From positions 496,001 through 560,000 of the forward strand of contig JARKIF010000001.1 in assembly GCA_029378245.1 (NCBI GenBank): a stretch of 64,000 bases of DNA, in the 5' to 3' direction. Below are positions 32,860 to 44,776 of this stretch, in pieces. This DNA comes from Roridomyces roridus. Lineage: Eukaryota > Basidiomycota > Agaricomycetes > Agaricales > Mycenaceae. Both the position numbers and the translations under genes were made by a program. Numbering within the stretch: the stretch's first letter is position 1; each line of letters starts with the position of its first letter. The notes beneath the pieces are model-generated. The model searched no databases. It saw only the letters and a list, made by a program, of their open reading frames with translations, and was not told where the DNA came from.

Positions 32860-35352
32860 ATGGCTTCACCTTCCAAGCCAGTGAATATCTCAAAGCGAGC
32901 AGAGGACGGCGCAGAGAGTGTCTCTGGCTCTGGGACTCCGTATGGCACTCCCGACATCCGGGCCCTGCGTGCACAGTATGCAGGCAATACCCCTCCCCCA
33001 AATATCCCACCACGCAATATCCCTACACCCTCCTTGCGTCCAACGGACTCGAATACCTCATTAGGCCAACCCGGGTCCTTCAAGCCGGGTTCATTCAAAC
33101 CCGGCTCCTTTGCGGGCAGCGGAATTGGCGCATTCCGTACCGAAACGCCTCCAAATCCTGACCTCCTAGACGACCTTCCAGATGAAGAGAAGGCCCGGGT
33201 CTTGCGGCGCCATCTCGTGTCCAAGGGCGAGCGCGAGCTTGATGTCCCCCAGCAGAGTGGTTCCCGGCCTTCGAATTCTCGCAGATCTTCCTCGGGAGCT
33301 CAAGCAAGTGGTCAGATTCAACGAGAGGACACCGAGCCGTTCCCTATTCCTTATCATGCGCAAGGGGCGGACGTAACGTGCGCAGTCTTTTTTCGCTCAG
33401 TTTTTTGTATCTCACTTTTCGTTTTTCAGACACGATATCTACAAGTGGCACTCGGACCAACGCAAACAGGCTGCGCGCCCACGAGCTGCATCGTTCACCG
33501 CACCTTCGCCTGTCCAGAACCCGGCGTTCGAGCATATCCACGAACCTGGTGGATTCCGCCGCAACTATGTCCTCTTACGAGCGGCAGAGCGAGGCGAGGA
33601 AGAACCTCCCATCCTCAACAACTTTATCGAGTTCTTGTACATCTTTGGGCACTTTGTGAGTCGCTTTACGCTAAATAGGCGCCCGCTGACGTATGTGCAC
33701 AGGCCGGAGAAGATCTCGAGGAAGATGAGGAGGATGATGACGAGGAGACGGCTGTAGGCGGGGACGGTGTTGGAGGCCTCGGGGAGAACGCGCCGCTGTT
33801 GGCCCCGCGCCCGGCGGTCACCAGGTTCACATCGCGTTCCAGACGCAAACGCGCGTCGTCGATAGGAACGCGAGGAACTGCCACTGTCTCGCAGGCCGTG
33901 CTCATGGTGCGTTCTCCATCCAATCCTGCCTTCTTCGCTAACCCATTCATCCAGTTGCTCAAGTCATTCGTCGGCACAGGGGTGCTATTCCTCGGCAAGG
34001 CCTTTTACAACGGAGGCATCCTCTTCTCCTCGGTCCTTTTCATCTTCATCGCCTTGATATCGCTCTACTCGTTCCTGCTCCTCGTCGAGGCCAAGTTTGT
34101 CGTTTCAGGCAGTTTCGGCGACATTGGCGGCACGCTCTACGGCCCATGGATGCGCTACCTCATCCTCGGATCCATCATCGTCTCCCAGCTCGGCTTCGTC
34201 TCGGCGTACATCATTTTCGTGGCACAGAACCTCCAGGCGCTCGTCATGGGAATCACGCACTGCTTACACCTCGTCCCGATCCAGTACTTCATCCTGATAC
34301 AATTGGTCGTCTTCCTCCCACTTGTGCTGTTCCGCGACCTCGCCAAGCTTAGCTCGACGGCGCTCGTTGCTGACGCGTTCATCCTCGTCGGCCTCGTGTA
34401 TATCTTTAGCAGCGAGATCTCTATCGTCGCATCTCGCGGCATTGCTGATGTCGCGTTATTCAATTCCAAGGACTTTTCGCTCTTTGTAGGGTGCGTGTCC
34501 AGCTTTCGGTTTACGTGCTGAGGCTAACCTGGATTCTAGCGTAGCGGTCTTTTCATTTGAGGGCGTTGGGATGGTCATCCCCATCACTGATGCGATGAAG
34601 GAGCCGCGCAAGTTCCCGAAAGTGCTGACTGGGGTGATGCTCGGCGTGCTAGGTACGTCTTCCTCGCGTGTTTCAGCCGCGTCTCATTCTGCCACCAGTG
34701 CTATTCGGAGGCGCTGGCGCCCTCGCCTACCTCACTTTCGGCTCGGACATCCAAACCGTCGTCCTCGTCAACCTCGACGCCGAGAGCAAGATGGTACAAT
34801 CAGTCCAATTCATCTACGCGCTCGCAATCATGCTCTCCGTCCCCCTCCAACTGTTCCCCGCCATTCGGATCATGGAGAACGGGCTCTTTACGCGGAGCGG
34901 CAAGGTCGACTTTAAAGTCAAGTGGACCAAGAATATATTCCGTTTTGCGACCGTGTTCTTTGCGGCGATCGTTAGCTGGCTCGGGGCGGCGGATTTGGAC
35001 AAGTTTGTGGCGTTTGTGGGGTGTTTCGCTTGGTGAGTCCTCTGCTTTTCTCTTTAGCATGCTATGGGCTGATGAGAAATGATATTATAGCGTCCCGCTG
35101 TGCTACGTCTACCCCGCGATGCTGCACTACAAGGCGTGTGCGGATACGAAGCGCAAGAAGGCTCTGGATATTGCTATGATTGTGTTTGGGATGGTCGCTG
35201 CGGTGTATACGACGTTGCAGACTGTCAAGGTGCGTTCTTCTTCTTTACATTCGCGTGCTTGGGTGCTCATGTATTTTCGTCTGCAGCTGATGCTGGAACC
35301 GGACGACGGTGGTCCTCCCGTTTTCGGAAACTGTGATGTCCCGCCATCGTAG
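32860..35352 (+). CDS. Avt3-like vacuolar amino-acid transporter (intact)
   Basis: Exons 32860-33377, 33430-33655, 33703-33906, 33955-34490, 34540-34652, 34699-35032, 35091-35229 and 35287-35352 give 711 aa. The protein belongs to the amino-acid/auxin permease family (yeast Avt3/Avt4, S. pombe Avt3), which moves neutral amino acids out of the vacuole. A 290-residue hydrophilic N-terminus carries repeated GSFKPGSF, PFPIPYHAQGADV and an acidic EEDEEDDDEE run; the membrane core begins LLKSFVGTGVLFLGKAFYNG and contains about ten hydrophobic helices. It is convergent with the cupin ending at 35461. The other arm has the same gene with a stop at codon 165, so this is probably the functional copy. 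Confidence 0.88.
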
Positions 35353-35460
35353 ATCCATAGATACAAGAACCCAGTAGAGAAGGGAGGGGCTAACACATGT
35401 AGTAATTCATCTACGATAATGCAGAACACTTGATATACCGAATCGTACTACAAGATTTCG

Positions 35461-36112
35461 TTACGATTCGTCCACGAACTTGCAACTGACTGTAATCCCG
35501 CCAACGTTCTGCACACGGTTGATCAAGAGTGCCTTCTTCTGTCTATAGAGGTCCGTTAGTTTGTGCCATAATCTCGGGGAGAAATCAAAGACTCACAATG
35601 GATAATGACATAGATCGACGGGACTCCTACATTGCGCAAAATCAGGGTGAGCTATGACCAGAAGACGCGTCAAAGGACTAACCGACTCCCTCCGCACAGG
35701 TACGTCAGGCCCTCCGCGCCGGCTTGCAACGCATGCGGCTGTCCTTCACTGGCAGCAGCGGTGGACCAGCCGATAAAGTCGCCTACAGAGAGGGGCGTGT
35801 CTTCCCCGACGCCTGCGCGGAGGAGGGTTCCGCTGCCTTGGAGGATATAGACCCATTCGTCGTCGACGTCGTGGAAGTGCTCTACCTTGAGATTCATTCA
35901 GAATACATGTCAGGCCAATTCACGAAAAAAAAGAAGAGAGGAAGAAAGACCGAAGACTTCATCCCCGGCTCGAGAGACGTCTTGTGTACGCCCGTCTTTG
36001 TGAGACCCGTCTCGTCCCCCAAGGAGACTGTATTCCGCACGCTAGAGGGATCGAGGAGATGTTTGTGGGGTTTGTGGAGGGATTCGATTGTTGCTGCGCG
36101 CAGGATGGACAT
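35461..36112 (-). CDS. Small cupin-domain protein 2 (right arm)
   Basis: Exons 36112-35951, 35885-35683, 35626-35597 and 35542-35461 give 158 aa, with the same exon lengths as 11411-12059. Cupin motif 1 is HFHDVDDEWVYILQG; the Glu-to-Gln change relative to the left arm is not at a metal-ligand position. The stop lies about 108 bases from that of the transporter. Substrate unknown. Confidence 0.82.
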
Positions 36113-36525
36113 GGTGGGCGGTGGAATGAGGAGAAGGGGAGATTATATTATATGTCGGCACAGTGTTCACTAGCGGCATCGCTAGGGCACTTATCGTTAC
36201 AATACAGTGGAGCGCTCCGAGCCGCTGGGCAAGTGATGGGGTTCCGACCAAGTTCCGACTTGAGTCTTGAGGCCTGAGGTGTGACGCGCCAACGAGCGCT
36301 TGGCGGTGGAACGGACTCAGAATGAAGGGCTGGATACACCTCCTTGAGGATTTTGACTGAGCAGCAACTCGCATGAGGCCCCAGTCGACGTCGACATCAC
36401 AGTGGCCGCGTGCTCGAGGAATAGCAGGAAGCCGCGATAGCAGAGAATGCCAACAAGGGAGAAGGCAAAGAATCGATTGGGATTGTACGTGTTTACTCGA
36501 CTTCTGAACACCAGCACCATGAACG

Positions 36526-37151
36526 CTACTCTTCATCCACAAACTTCAATGCAGTCCCACTCGGCGCGCGGTTGATCAAAAGCCCCTTCTTTATTCTACA
36601 TGCCCTCAGTTTCTATCAAAGAGCTCGGAGAAAGAATGTACTCACAACGGATAGTGACAAAAGTCCACCGGCTGGCTACAAGAAACATTAGCTACAGGCG
36701 TGCATGTCCAAGTGTTGGCACTCACCGACTCCCTCCGCACAAATACGATATGCCCTCTGCGCCTGCCTGGAGGGCATGCGGCTGACCATGATGCCCTTCA
36801 GCAGTCGACCACCCGACGAAATCACCAACAGCGAGAGGCGTATCTTCCCCGACGCCCGCGCGGAGTAGCATCCCGCTCCCCTCAAGGATGTACACCCACT
36901 CCTCCTCGACGTCGTGAAAGTGCTCGACCTGCAGAGTAGCCAGATCAGCCAAGATCGGCAAGCAATCCTCAAGATGGGCTTACCGTAGATTTCATCCCTG
37001 GCTCCAGTGTCGTCTTGTGAATCCCGGTCTTCGTGATTCCCGTCTCATCTCCCAGCGAGACCGTGTGGCGCACCCGGGATGGGTCGAGTGGGTGTGCGCG
37101 AGGTTTGAGGAGGGATTGGATGGTAACGGCACGCAGGACGGAGGAAGACAT
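36526..37151 (-). CDS. Small cupin-domain protein 1 (right arm)
   Basis: Exons 37151-36984, 36928-36726, 36675-36646 and 36595-36526 give 156 aa. Differences from the left-arm copy are few (for example A to V at residue 9, GSGT to GSGM, LLKKG to LIKKG). HFHDVEEEWVYILEG provides the metal-binding motif. The region between the two cupin genes (36113-36525) holds no other gene. Confidence 0.85.
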
Positions 37152-37661
37152 GGTGAAAGAACTGAGTTCTGAGTCAGGGATAAATAGGCTCGTGGGGATT
37201 CGGCTCCGAGTGCCGAGACAAGCATCTTGAATCGCAGTCGCAATACCTCGAGGTTTGGCGTCGAAGGAAAGCGCCTTGAATGTCGGAAGAGTAAAGAGGA
37301 GGCCCGTGCTGTCATATCAACCGGGGGAGGCGAAAGGCCGTGAGCATCTCAGGCTGCAGTTCCGTAATCCGGACTGCAGTGACCGACGCCAGAAGGGAAG
37401 TATTGCTCAGGACACGAGAGACCGGCTGTCGGAACGAGGGGCCAAACGAGCCCATCTTCTCGAAGCCGGTTGGCCGCCATACTAGACAACGGAATTGGAG
37501 AAGAATGACCAGCACTTGCAGCACGATAAGCAAGATCGTTCAAAGCAGATGGAAGTAAGGAGCAGGCTAACCTCATCAACAGCGCTGGCGAGCTCTAGCT
37601 AGAAGAAGGTAGGTTCTAGAAACATGTCAGATGGGTGAAAGCGGAGGACGAAAACCCAAGG
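37152..37661. other. Intergenic, mirror of 9858-10325
   Basis: No gene supported; equivalent to the left-arm spacer between kinase and cupin. Confidence 0.45.
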
Positions 37662-38780
37662 CTAACCGTCGCTGAGCGCTAAAGCAAAGGTGTCAAAGGT
37701 CACCCTGCCACCCAAGGTTTCTTGGTCCACTGGCTCCGGCTCCTGCTCGGGCACTCGGACACCTCTTGCTTTCCAAAGGTTATAAGACATCACCTCATCG
37801 CAAGCGCTCATACCGGCGCGGAAAATGCGAGTCAATTGGTAAATCCATAAATCGAAGCGATTGAAGCCAGGGCGTAACCCAGGATACCCTGAGAACAAGA
37901 GCCCGTACTTGTATAGACGTTCTTTGCGCATGTCGAGATCTTTCCATTGACGCAGAGGCACCAATTCACCTGGATCATCCCTATCGCACACAAGGAATAT
38001 GAGCACATACACCAACGATTCCAGATCGTGGCGTGGAAGGTGGGGATAAGGATTTGAGAGAAGCAGGTCCCTGGCCATGTAAGGAACGGTGCCAATGCGC
38101 TGGCCTGCCGGAACAGGGCTGCTCTCGTCGTCCATGAAATGAGACAAATCAAAGTCGTTGAGGACGCCGCAGATTTGACCGTCTTTGCGGCGATACATGA
38201 GATTTTTGACGCTGATGTCGCGGTGCAGTATCCTGGCAACCTCGACAAGCCAGCGGTAGCCTTTCCAAAGTGTTAGATCATGAAGACGAGAAGAAATTGA
38301 TTACGCACATTCAAAGATGTCCTTAAAAGCTTTGGCCAGCTCGTCTGCCATCAGTGTCTCGAGGGGCTCGAGGGATTCTTGGACCACCACACGGAGAACG
38401 ATACCCTCGTCGATTTCCACCTCTTCTTCCACATGTAAGAAGTTCGGTAAGTGATTGAGCATGTTGGTGTTCTCCTTCTCTGCGAGAGTTCGCGCACGAC
38501 GAACGAAATCTGCCTCCGCCTTGCGCGTTTTGGGCGCCCAGAGCCATTTGACGACTACATCGGCCCCGTTGTGGGGCTCTCCCGGGCTGGCTAATACAGT
38601 GGCCTTGGCGACGACCGTGACACAACCAGCGCTCCTGCATGTGTGCGAAAATATGTCTCCTAATCGCAGCGTCCATTCGAGATGGTTCCGGCCCAGTGTG
38701 AACAAGTCGTCGCCGAGCTGGCAAGGTGGAGGTGCATTAGTGGCTTCGGCGTAGAGTCGAGCTGGCACGAGCCTGCTCAT
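37662..38780 (-). CDS. Short FunK1-type kinase (right-arm partner of 8664)
   Basis: Exons 38780-38309 and 38260-37662 give 356 aa, with a 48-nt intron. It opens MSRLVPARLYAEATN, then VVVKWLW, ILHRDISVKNLMYR, LNDFDLSHF, GTVPYMARDLL, HDLESLVYV and the QETLGGRVTFDTF tag, ending ALSDG at a TAG codon. All catalytic residues are present. Its promoter (38781-39300) is nearly identical to that of the kinase at 40936-42073, so gene plus promoter were duplicated as a unit. Confidence 0.85.
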
Positions 38781-39402
38781 GGAACTCTGGCTGAACCAGG
38801 AGCGAAAGGGAGCGGAAGTCGGTGTGGTCGTTTATGACAAGCGGCGTGGCATCGAATAGCCGCGTGGCACTGTATCGAGTAGAGAGATCGCATTTGCCAG
38901 TGCAGGACGCCGACGCGACAGAGTCAAGTGTAGAAAGAAGGGAGAAGAGGAATCGATATTGCACGTGTTTCTACCTCATCCACAAAGTCCGTGTACTTTT
39001 ACCGCGCGCGCCCGACTGGCCACAAGTCCCTTCATTAATCTACGTGTGGCACGCCCTCGGTTTCTCCATCTCGAGCCCACGAAGTCGCCGTCTCTTCCCC
39101 AACGCCCGCGTGGTCCCGAGTCCCGAATTTCGGATTTCCACATATTGCCTCGAAACAGTGACGAGTTACGCGCTCTCGGGTACGGATTTGAAACCTTGAG
39201 AGGTGCTGGAGAGCCTGGGATTGTACTTGAGCCCCCGAGAGCGAAGCAAATCTAGAATAAGGCCTCAGGCGTCTAGCGCGTGGGTTCTGACGACAAGATG
39301 AGGAAGATTGCAAGGCAGCACAGAGAGAAAACGCACCATTATTGAACCGCCCGCATGAAAGACCTGAACGCACGTGTAACGAGCGGTAAGGGAAACCCGA
39401 CA
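38781..39402. other. Kinase promoter plus scar of a deleted kinase
   Basis: 38781-39300 is a promoter block shared with 42074-42600. At 39337-39360 the minus strand reads TTTCATGCGGGCGG, the very end of the kinase type found at 7001-8065, and directly upstream (39361) sits its 5' flank CACGTGCGTTCAGGTC. The body of that gene is deleted here. Confidence 0.6.
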
Positions 39403-40505
39403 TTACAATTCACACAAGGCCGCAGCAAAAGTATCAAAGGTCACCCTTCCACCCAAAGTTTCGTCATCCACCTCCGGTAACTCCTGCCGTTTTTTGCCCC
39501 CACGGCGTGCCTGGGCTTTGTTGAAACCGATGATAATCTCAGCTTGGCAGCGAGCGTATAGAGCATCTCCAAACAGACTCTGCAAGCGGAAAATCCAATC
39601 GTCGAAGCGTCCGAATCCCGGTCTGGCGAGGGGAAACGCCGTGCACAAGGTTCTGTATTTGTTACCACGCGCATTGTCCATATTTGAATCGGTCAATCGC
39701 ATTCGCTCCTCGTCTTCGATTTCGCAGACCAGGAACACGAGCACATACATCAGGGACTCGAGGTCGTGGCGGGGTAGGTGTATAGGAGGCCGACGTAAAT
39801 CAAGGAGGTCTAGGGCCATAAACAGTCTCGTCCCTATACGCTCGTCTGAGGCACACCCAGAGCTGTCGTCCATGAACCGGGACAGGTCAAAGTCGTTCAG
39901 CACGCCGTAAATTTCTCCGTCGATGCGGCGGTACATCAGATTATTGACGCTAATATCGCGGTGAAGGATCTTGGCGACCTCAACAAGCCAACGGTAGCCT
40001 TCTCGGAGTAGTCAGATCAGGTAGAAAAAGGAAGCAAGCACTACGCACACTCCAATATGTCCTTGAAAGCTTTGGCCAGCTCGTCTGCCGTCAACGTCGA
40101 GTCGTCGAGTGGCGCGAGGAGTTCTTGGACTATTACGCGGAGAAGGAGGTCCTCGTCGATTTGCACCTCTTCTTCCACATGTAAGAAGTTCGGTAGGCGG
40201 TCAAGCATGTGGGGGTTCTCCTTCCCAGCGAGAGTCCGCGCACGACAAACGAAATCGGTTTCCGCTGTCCGCGTTTTGGGCGCCCAGACCCATTTGACGA
40301 CGACATCCGTCCTGTTATGGGCGTCGCCAGGGCTTGCCAAGACCGTCGCCTTGATTACGACAGCGCCACGTCCTCCGCTGGCGTAATGTTGCGAAAGGGT
40401 CTCTCCCGCTCGCAGACTCCATCCACAAAAGGTAAACACCTCGTCCTTCGAGAATGAGAACGCAGCGAGTGTGAGGGCGCGTAACGGCCTGGGGCCACAG
40501 TCCAT
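39403..40505 (-). CDS. Short FunK1-type kinase (reciprocal chimera)
   Basis: Exons 40505-40049 and 39998-39403 give 350 aa. The start MDCGPRPL and FSKDEVFTFCGWSLRAGE match the kinases at 7001 and 43279, while the second exon (ILHRDISVNNLMYR, LNDFDLSRF, GTRLFMALDLL, DETLGGRVTFDTF) is almost identical to the second exon of the kinase at 5717-6788. The combination of one type's N-lobe with another type's C-lobe, joined at the common intron, suggests recombination there. Catalytic residues are present. Confidence 0.78.
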
Positions 40506-40935
40506 TGGAATGTCGAGGTGGCAGGCACCACACAACGTGGGCGCAGTGACTGATTCCAATCTCCGGACACGCGGGATGCCGTCCCGCTTCACATGCAGAA
40601 GCAGACCTGGACGCATGTGCAGCAAGCGGTAAGGCTGCGGTACGTTCAACGACTCGAGAATAATCTGGGGCAAAACGTGTACGCACGGACTCTGAACAGA
40701 CGTTAGTAAGCTCGTTCGCATGCTGAAGAACGAGTTACGAGAGTGAGATTCAGAAGAGCGACCTGCACTGGCAGCACGATAAACAAGATCATTCAAAGTC
40801 GACGGAGGGGAAGAGAAGGCTGACCTCAGCCTAGAGAAAGAACGTCTGATAAGGCCCAGCACCAGTGCGGGCGAGCTCCAGTCAAAAGGTAGGTTCTAGA
40901 AGTATGTAAGATCAAGCAGAGGGAGTGAACACATG

Positions 40936-42073
40936 CTAACCCTCACCAAGTGCTGAAGCAAAAGTGTCAAAGGTCACCCTACCACCGAGGGTTTCACCAT
41001 CCACTTCCTCCACCTCTTCTTCCTCCAGTTCATCTGAGACCATTCCCTGCGCCCTCGACCGGTGAATATATTCGACATGGTTACGAGCGTTGAGACCGTT
41101 GCGAAAAACCCGTCGCAGCAAAAGAATCGGCAAAGTGAAGCGCTCAAAGCCAGGTCGAACCGGAGGAAAACCATCTAAAAGAAAGGCCGCGGACTTGAAT
41201 GCCCATTCTATGTTCATGTCACGATCCTTCCATCGACGCAGAGGTGGCCCTGGGTGTGTATCGCTGTCGGTTTGACAGACGACGAATACAAGCACATAGA
41301 ACAACGACTCCAGGTCGTGGCGAGGAAGGTGGCTGGGCGGATTTGGCACGAGCAGGTCCATGGCCATGTAAGGGATGGTGCCAATGCGCTGGCCTGACGG
41401 GGGTGAGCTGTCATCCACCGCCAAATGCGCCAAATCAAAGTCGTTGAGGACGCCGAAAATTTGGCCATCTTTCCGTCGATACATGAGATTCTTGACGCTG
41501 ATGTCCCGGTGGAGGATCTTTGCGACTTCGAAGAGCCAGCGGTAGCCTTTTTATCACGTCAGATCACGAAGACGATGGAAGAAAAGATTGCGCACACTCG
41601 AAGATGTCCTTGAAAGCTTTGGCCAATTCGTCTGCCGTCAACGTCGAATCGTCGAGCGGCGTGAGGAGTTCTTGGACTAGTACGCGGAGAACGACGTCCT
41701 CGTCGATTTCCACCTCTTCTTCCACATGAAGGAAGTTCGGTAAATGATGGAGCATGCTGGGGTTCTCCATCTCCGCAAGATCCCGCGCACGGCGAACGAA
41801 GTCAGCTTCTGCTGCTCGCGTTTTGGGAGACCAGACCCATTTGACAACGACATCTGCCCCGTTGTGGCTCGCTCCTGGGCTGGCTAAGACGGTGGACTTG
41901 GCGACGACCGTGACACGACCAGCGCTCCTGCATGTGTGCGAAAATATGTCTCCTAATCGGAGCGTCCATTCGAGACGGTCTCGGCCCAGTGTAAACAAGT
42001 CGTCGCCGCACTCGTAGGGCGGAGGTGCATTCGGGTCTTCGGCGTAGAGTCGGGCTGGTACCAGCTTGCTCAT
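40936..42073 (-). CDS. Short FunK1-type kinase, extra right-arm copy
   Basis: Exons 42073-41596 and 41546-40936 give 362 aa. It begins MSKLVPARLYAEDPN, then VVVKWVW, ILHRDISVKNLMYR, LNDFDLAHL, GTIPYMAMDLL, HDLESLFYV and GETLGGRVTFDTF, ending ALGEG. The left arm has no direct counterpart. Promoter and first exon show it to be a sister of the gene at 37662-38780. Catalytic residues are intact. The gap to the next gene (40506-40935) contains no other gene. Confidence 0.83.
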
Positions 42074-42631
42074 GGAACTCTGACCAAATCAAGAGCGAAA
42101 GGGAGCGGAAGTCGGTGTGGTGGTTTATGACAAGCGGCGTGGCATCGAATAGCCGCGTGGCACTGTATCGAGTAGAGAGATCGCATTTGCCAGTGCAGGA
42201 CGCCGACGCGACAGAGTCAAAGTGTACATAGAACGAAGGGAGAAGATGAGGAATCGATATTGCACGTGTTTCTACCTCATCCACAAAGTCCGTGTACTTT
42301 TACCGCGCGCCCGACTGGCCACAAGTCCCTTCATTAATCTACGTGTGGCACGCCCTCGGTTTCTCCATCTCGAGCCCACGAAGTCGCCGTGTCTTCCCCA
42401 ACGCCCGCGGTCCTGAGTCCCGAATTTCGGATTTCCATATATTGCCTCGAAATAGTGACGAGTGACGCCCTCTCGGGTGCGGATTTGAAGCCTTGAGAGG
42501 TGCTGGAGAGCCTGGGATTGTACTTGAGCTCCCCAGAGCGAAGCAAATCTAGAATAAGATCTCAGGCGTCTAGCGCGTGGATTCTGGCGACAAGATGAAT
42601 AATATTGCAAGGCAAGAGAGACAAAGCACCA
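42074..42631. promoter_or_regulatory. Kinase promoter block (duplicate of 38781-39300)
   Basis: Long near-identity to the upstream region of the kinase at 37662-38780, including GGCGTGGCATCGAATAGCCG and the CACGTG box in TTGCACGTGTTTC (E-box/G-box type). No gene inside. Confidence 0.55.
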
Positions 42632-43279
42632 TTATCGAAGCGCCCGCATAAAAGTGTCGAAGGTTACCCTGCCGCCCAAAGTTTCCTCATCCACTGCCTC
42701 GACCTCAACTCCATCTGCCCCATCCTCGAGCAATTGCTGAGCATCTTCAGCATCGGCGTGACCCATGAGGCCCTTGTAGAATATCCGCCTGAGCCGTGAA
42801 ACCCATAAAGTGAAGCGTTCAAAGCCAGACCGGACTTTGGGAAATCCTTCGACCAAGCAGCTCGTCGGCTGTCAGCGTCGGGTCGTGGAGTGGCATGAGG
42901 AGTTCCTGCACCACCACGCGGAGAACAAGGGCTCCAGAGGCGCCGCGGCGCGGATCTCTTCGCTATGAAGGAAATTCGGGAGGTGATCGAGCATGTCGGG
43001 GCTCTCCATCTCTGCGGGAGTCCGCGCACGCCGAACGAAATCGACTTCTGCCGTGCGCGTTTCCGAGGACCAGACCCATTTGACCACATCCGTCCCGTTA
43101 TGGTCGTCTCCTGGGCTGGCCAAAACGGTGGCCTTGATTACGACAGTGCCACGTCCGAAGCTCGTGTGTTTGCGCGAAAGAGTCGCTCCCACTTGCAATC
43201 GCCAGCCACGAAAGCAAAACACTTCGTCCTTCGAGAATGAGAGCGCAGCGGGCGGGGGAACCCCCAGCGGAAGGTCCAT
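42632..43279 (-). pseudogene. FunK1-type kinase with catalytic core deleted
   Basis: Starts MDLPLGVPPP then FSKDEVFCFRGWRLQVG, with VKWVWSSETRT (one Val shorter than its relatives). A short insertion near 42950 shifts the frame. At 42857/42858 the sequence jumps from the end of the N-lobe (TADEL) to VEGFPKVRSGF, removing the intron, the HRD loop, the DFD site and HDLES. The end keeps EETLGGRVTFDTF. It cannot be a kinase. The left-arm counterpart (7001-8065) retains the core but has two frameshifts. Confidence 0.8.
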
Positions 43280-43482
43280 CGGAATGTCGAGGTAGCGAGG
43301 CAGGCACTACAGAACGTGGGCGCAACAACTGATTCATCTCCGGACACGCGGCACGCCGTCGCGCTTCACACGGAGTAAAACCGGACGCGCGTCGCGGGCG
43401 GAAGGATTGGGGTTCAAGCGTATACTCCAAGTCTGGAACGGGATGAGTGCGATATTCAAGGGAAAAGGTAATTAAATAACCA

Positions 43483-44545
43483 TCATAATTCGCAAAGAGT
43501 AGATGCGAAGGTATCAAAAGTCAGCCTGCCACCCAGAGTTTCGTCGTCCACCTCTGGCACTGGCTGCTGCTGCTTCCCATTCAAAAGGCGAAGTCTCCGG
43601 GCTTTCGTACGGGCACCGAAAGCGTCCAGGAAAAGTTCTCCCAATTGGTAAGTCCAGTCCAAGAACCGTTCGAACCCATCTTTGGGGAATGGGAATCCCT
43701 CCAGCAAGGTCACAATCTTGGAATCATGCACCTCCTGCATTCCAAGGTCTCTCCATCGCGCTAGCTGGGTGCCTTCGACTTCACAGACGAGAAACACGAG
43801 CGCGTACATGAGGGACTCCAGGTCGTGGCGGGGGAGGTGCGTAGGAGGAGGCCGCTCTCTGTTAAGGAGATCAAAGGCCATGAAGGGTATCGTCCCTATA
43901 CGCTCATCGGAGGTGAACCCAGAACTGTTGTTGATAAACTGGGACAGGTCAAAGTCGTTCAGGACGCCGTAAATTTGCCCATCGATGCGGCGGTACATGA
44001 GATTGTTGACGCTAATGTCGCGATGAAGGATCCCTGCGGCTTCGACGAGCCAGCGGTAGCCTAACCCGAAATTCAGAGATTGCGCGGATACGGAAGCAGG
44101 ATAGCGTACAGTCGAAGATGGCCTTGAAGGCCTTTTCCAGCTCGTCTGCTGTAAGCGTCCGATCTTTGAGTGGCTTCAGACGTTCCTGGACCGTTACACG
44201 CAAGACACGCTCTTCAAAATTGTTGCTTGCGATATCGCCGAAGATGTCGACAGCCGCGCTGCTTTCCATGTCTCCGGCATAGAAGACGTCGGGTAGGTGG
44301 TCCAGCATCCGGGGGTTCTCTCTCTCTGCACGACGGCGCGCACTGAGAACGAAGGCAGATTCCGCCGTCCGTGCTTTGGGAGCCCAGTTCCATTTGACGA
44401 CAGCATCTCTCCCGTCATACTCATGGCTGGGGCTATGGAGCACGGTGGCTGAAACGACGACAGTGCTCTGCTTGTGGAATAAGGTTTCGCCCAGACACAG
44501 CGTCCATCCAGCCAAGGTGAGGTGGGAATCACAAGAGGTGATCAT
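43483..44545 (-). CDS. Short FunK1-type kinase
   Basis: Exons 44545-44110 and 44060-43483 give 337 aa, from the first in-frame ATG (MITSCDSHLTLAGWTL). It has AVVKWNW, ILHRDISVNNLMYR, LNDFDLSQF, GTIPFMAFDLL, HDLESLMYA and DETLGGRLTFDTF, ending STLCEL. The first exon is of the type seen at 5717, but only roughly 70% similar, much lower than most of the two arms. Catalytic residues are present. The open frame extends upstream of the ATG to about 44644, so a longer first exon is possible. Confidence 0.78.
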
Positions 44546-44776
44546 GACCTTCCTCCCGAAAAAGGAATTGTTTGGCGTACCAAACAGCTCGGCCACAACG
44601 GCAACTCCGTCCTGCGGCGTAAGTATGGCTCCTCTGCAACCCAAATTTCGCTTCCATGGCGCTTATGCAGACATATATTGGAAGGCAGGTGTGTGTGTCG
44701 AGAATGCTCTTGGAGAATCAGATCGTTCATGTGACAGATACAATAGTAATGGGTATTAATGGGTACTACACCAACC

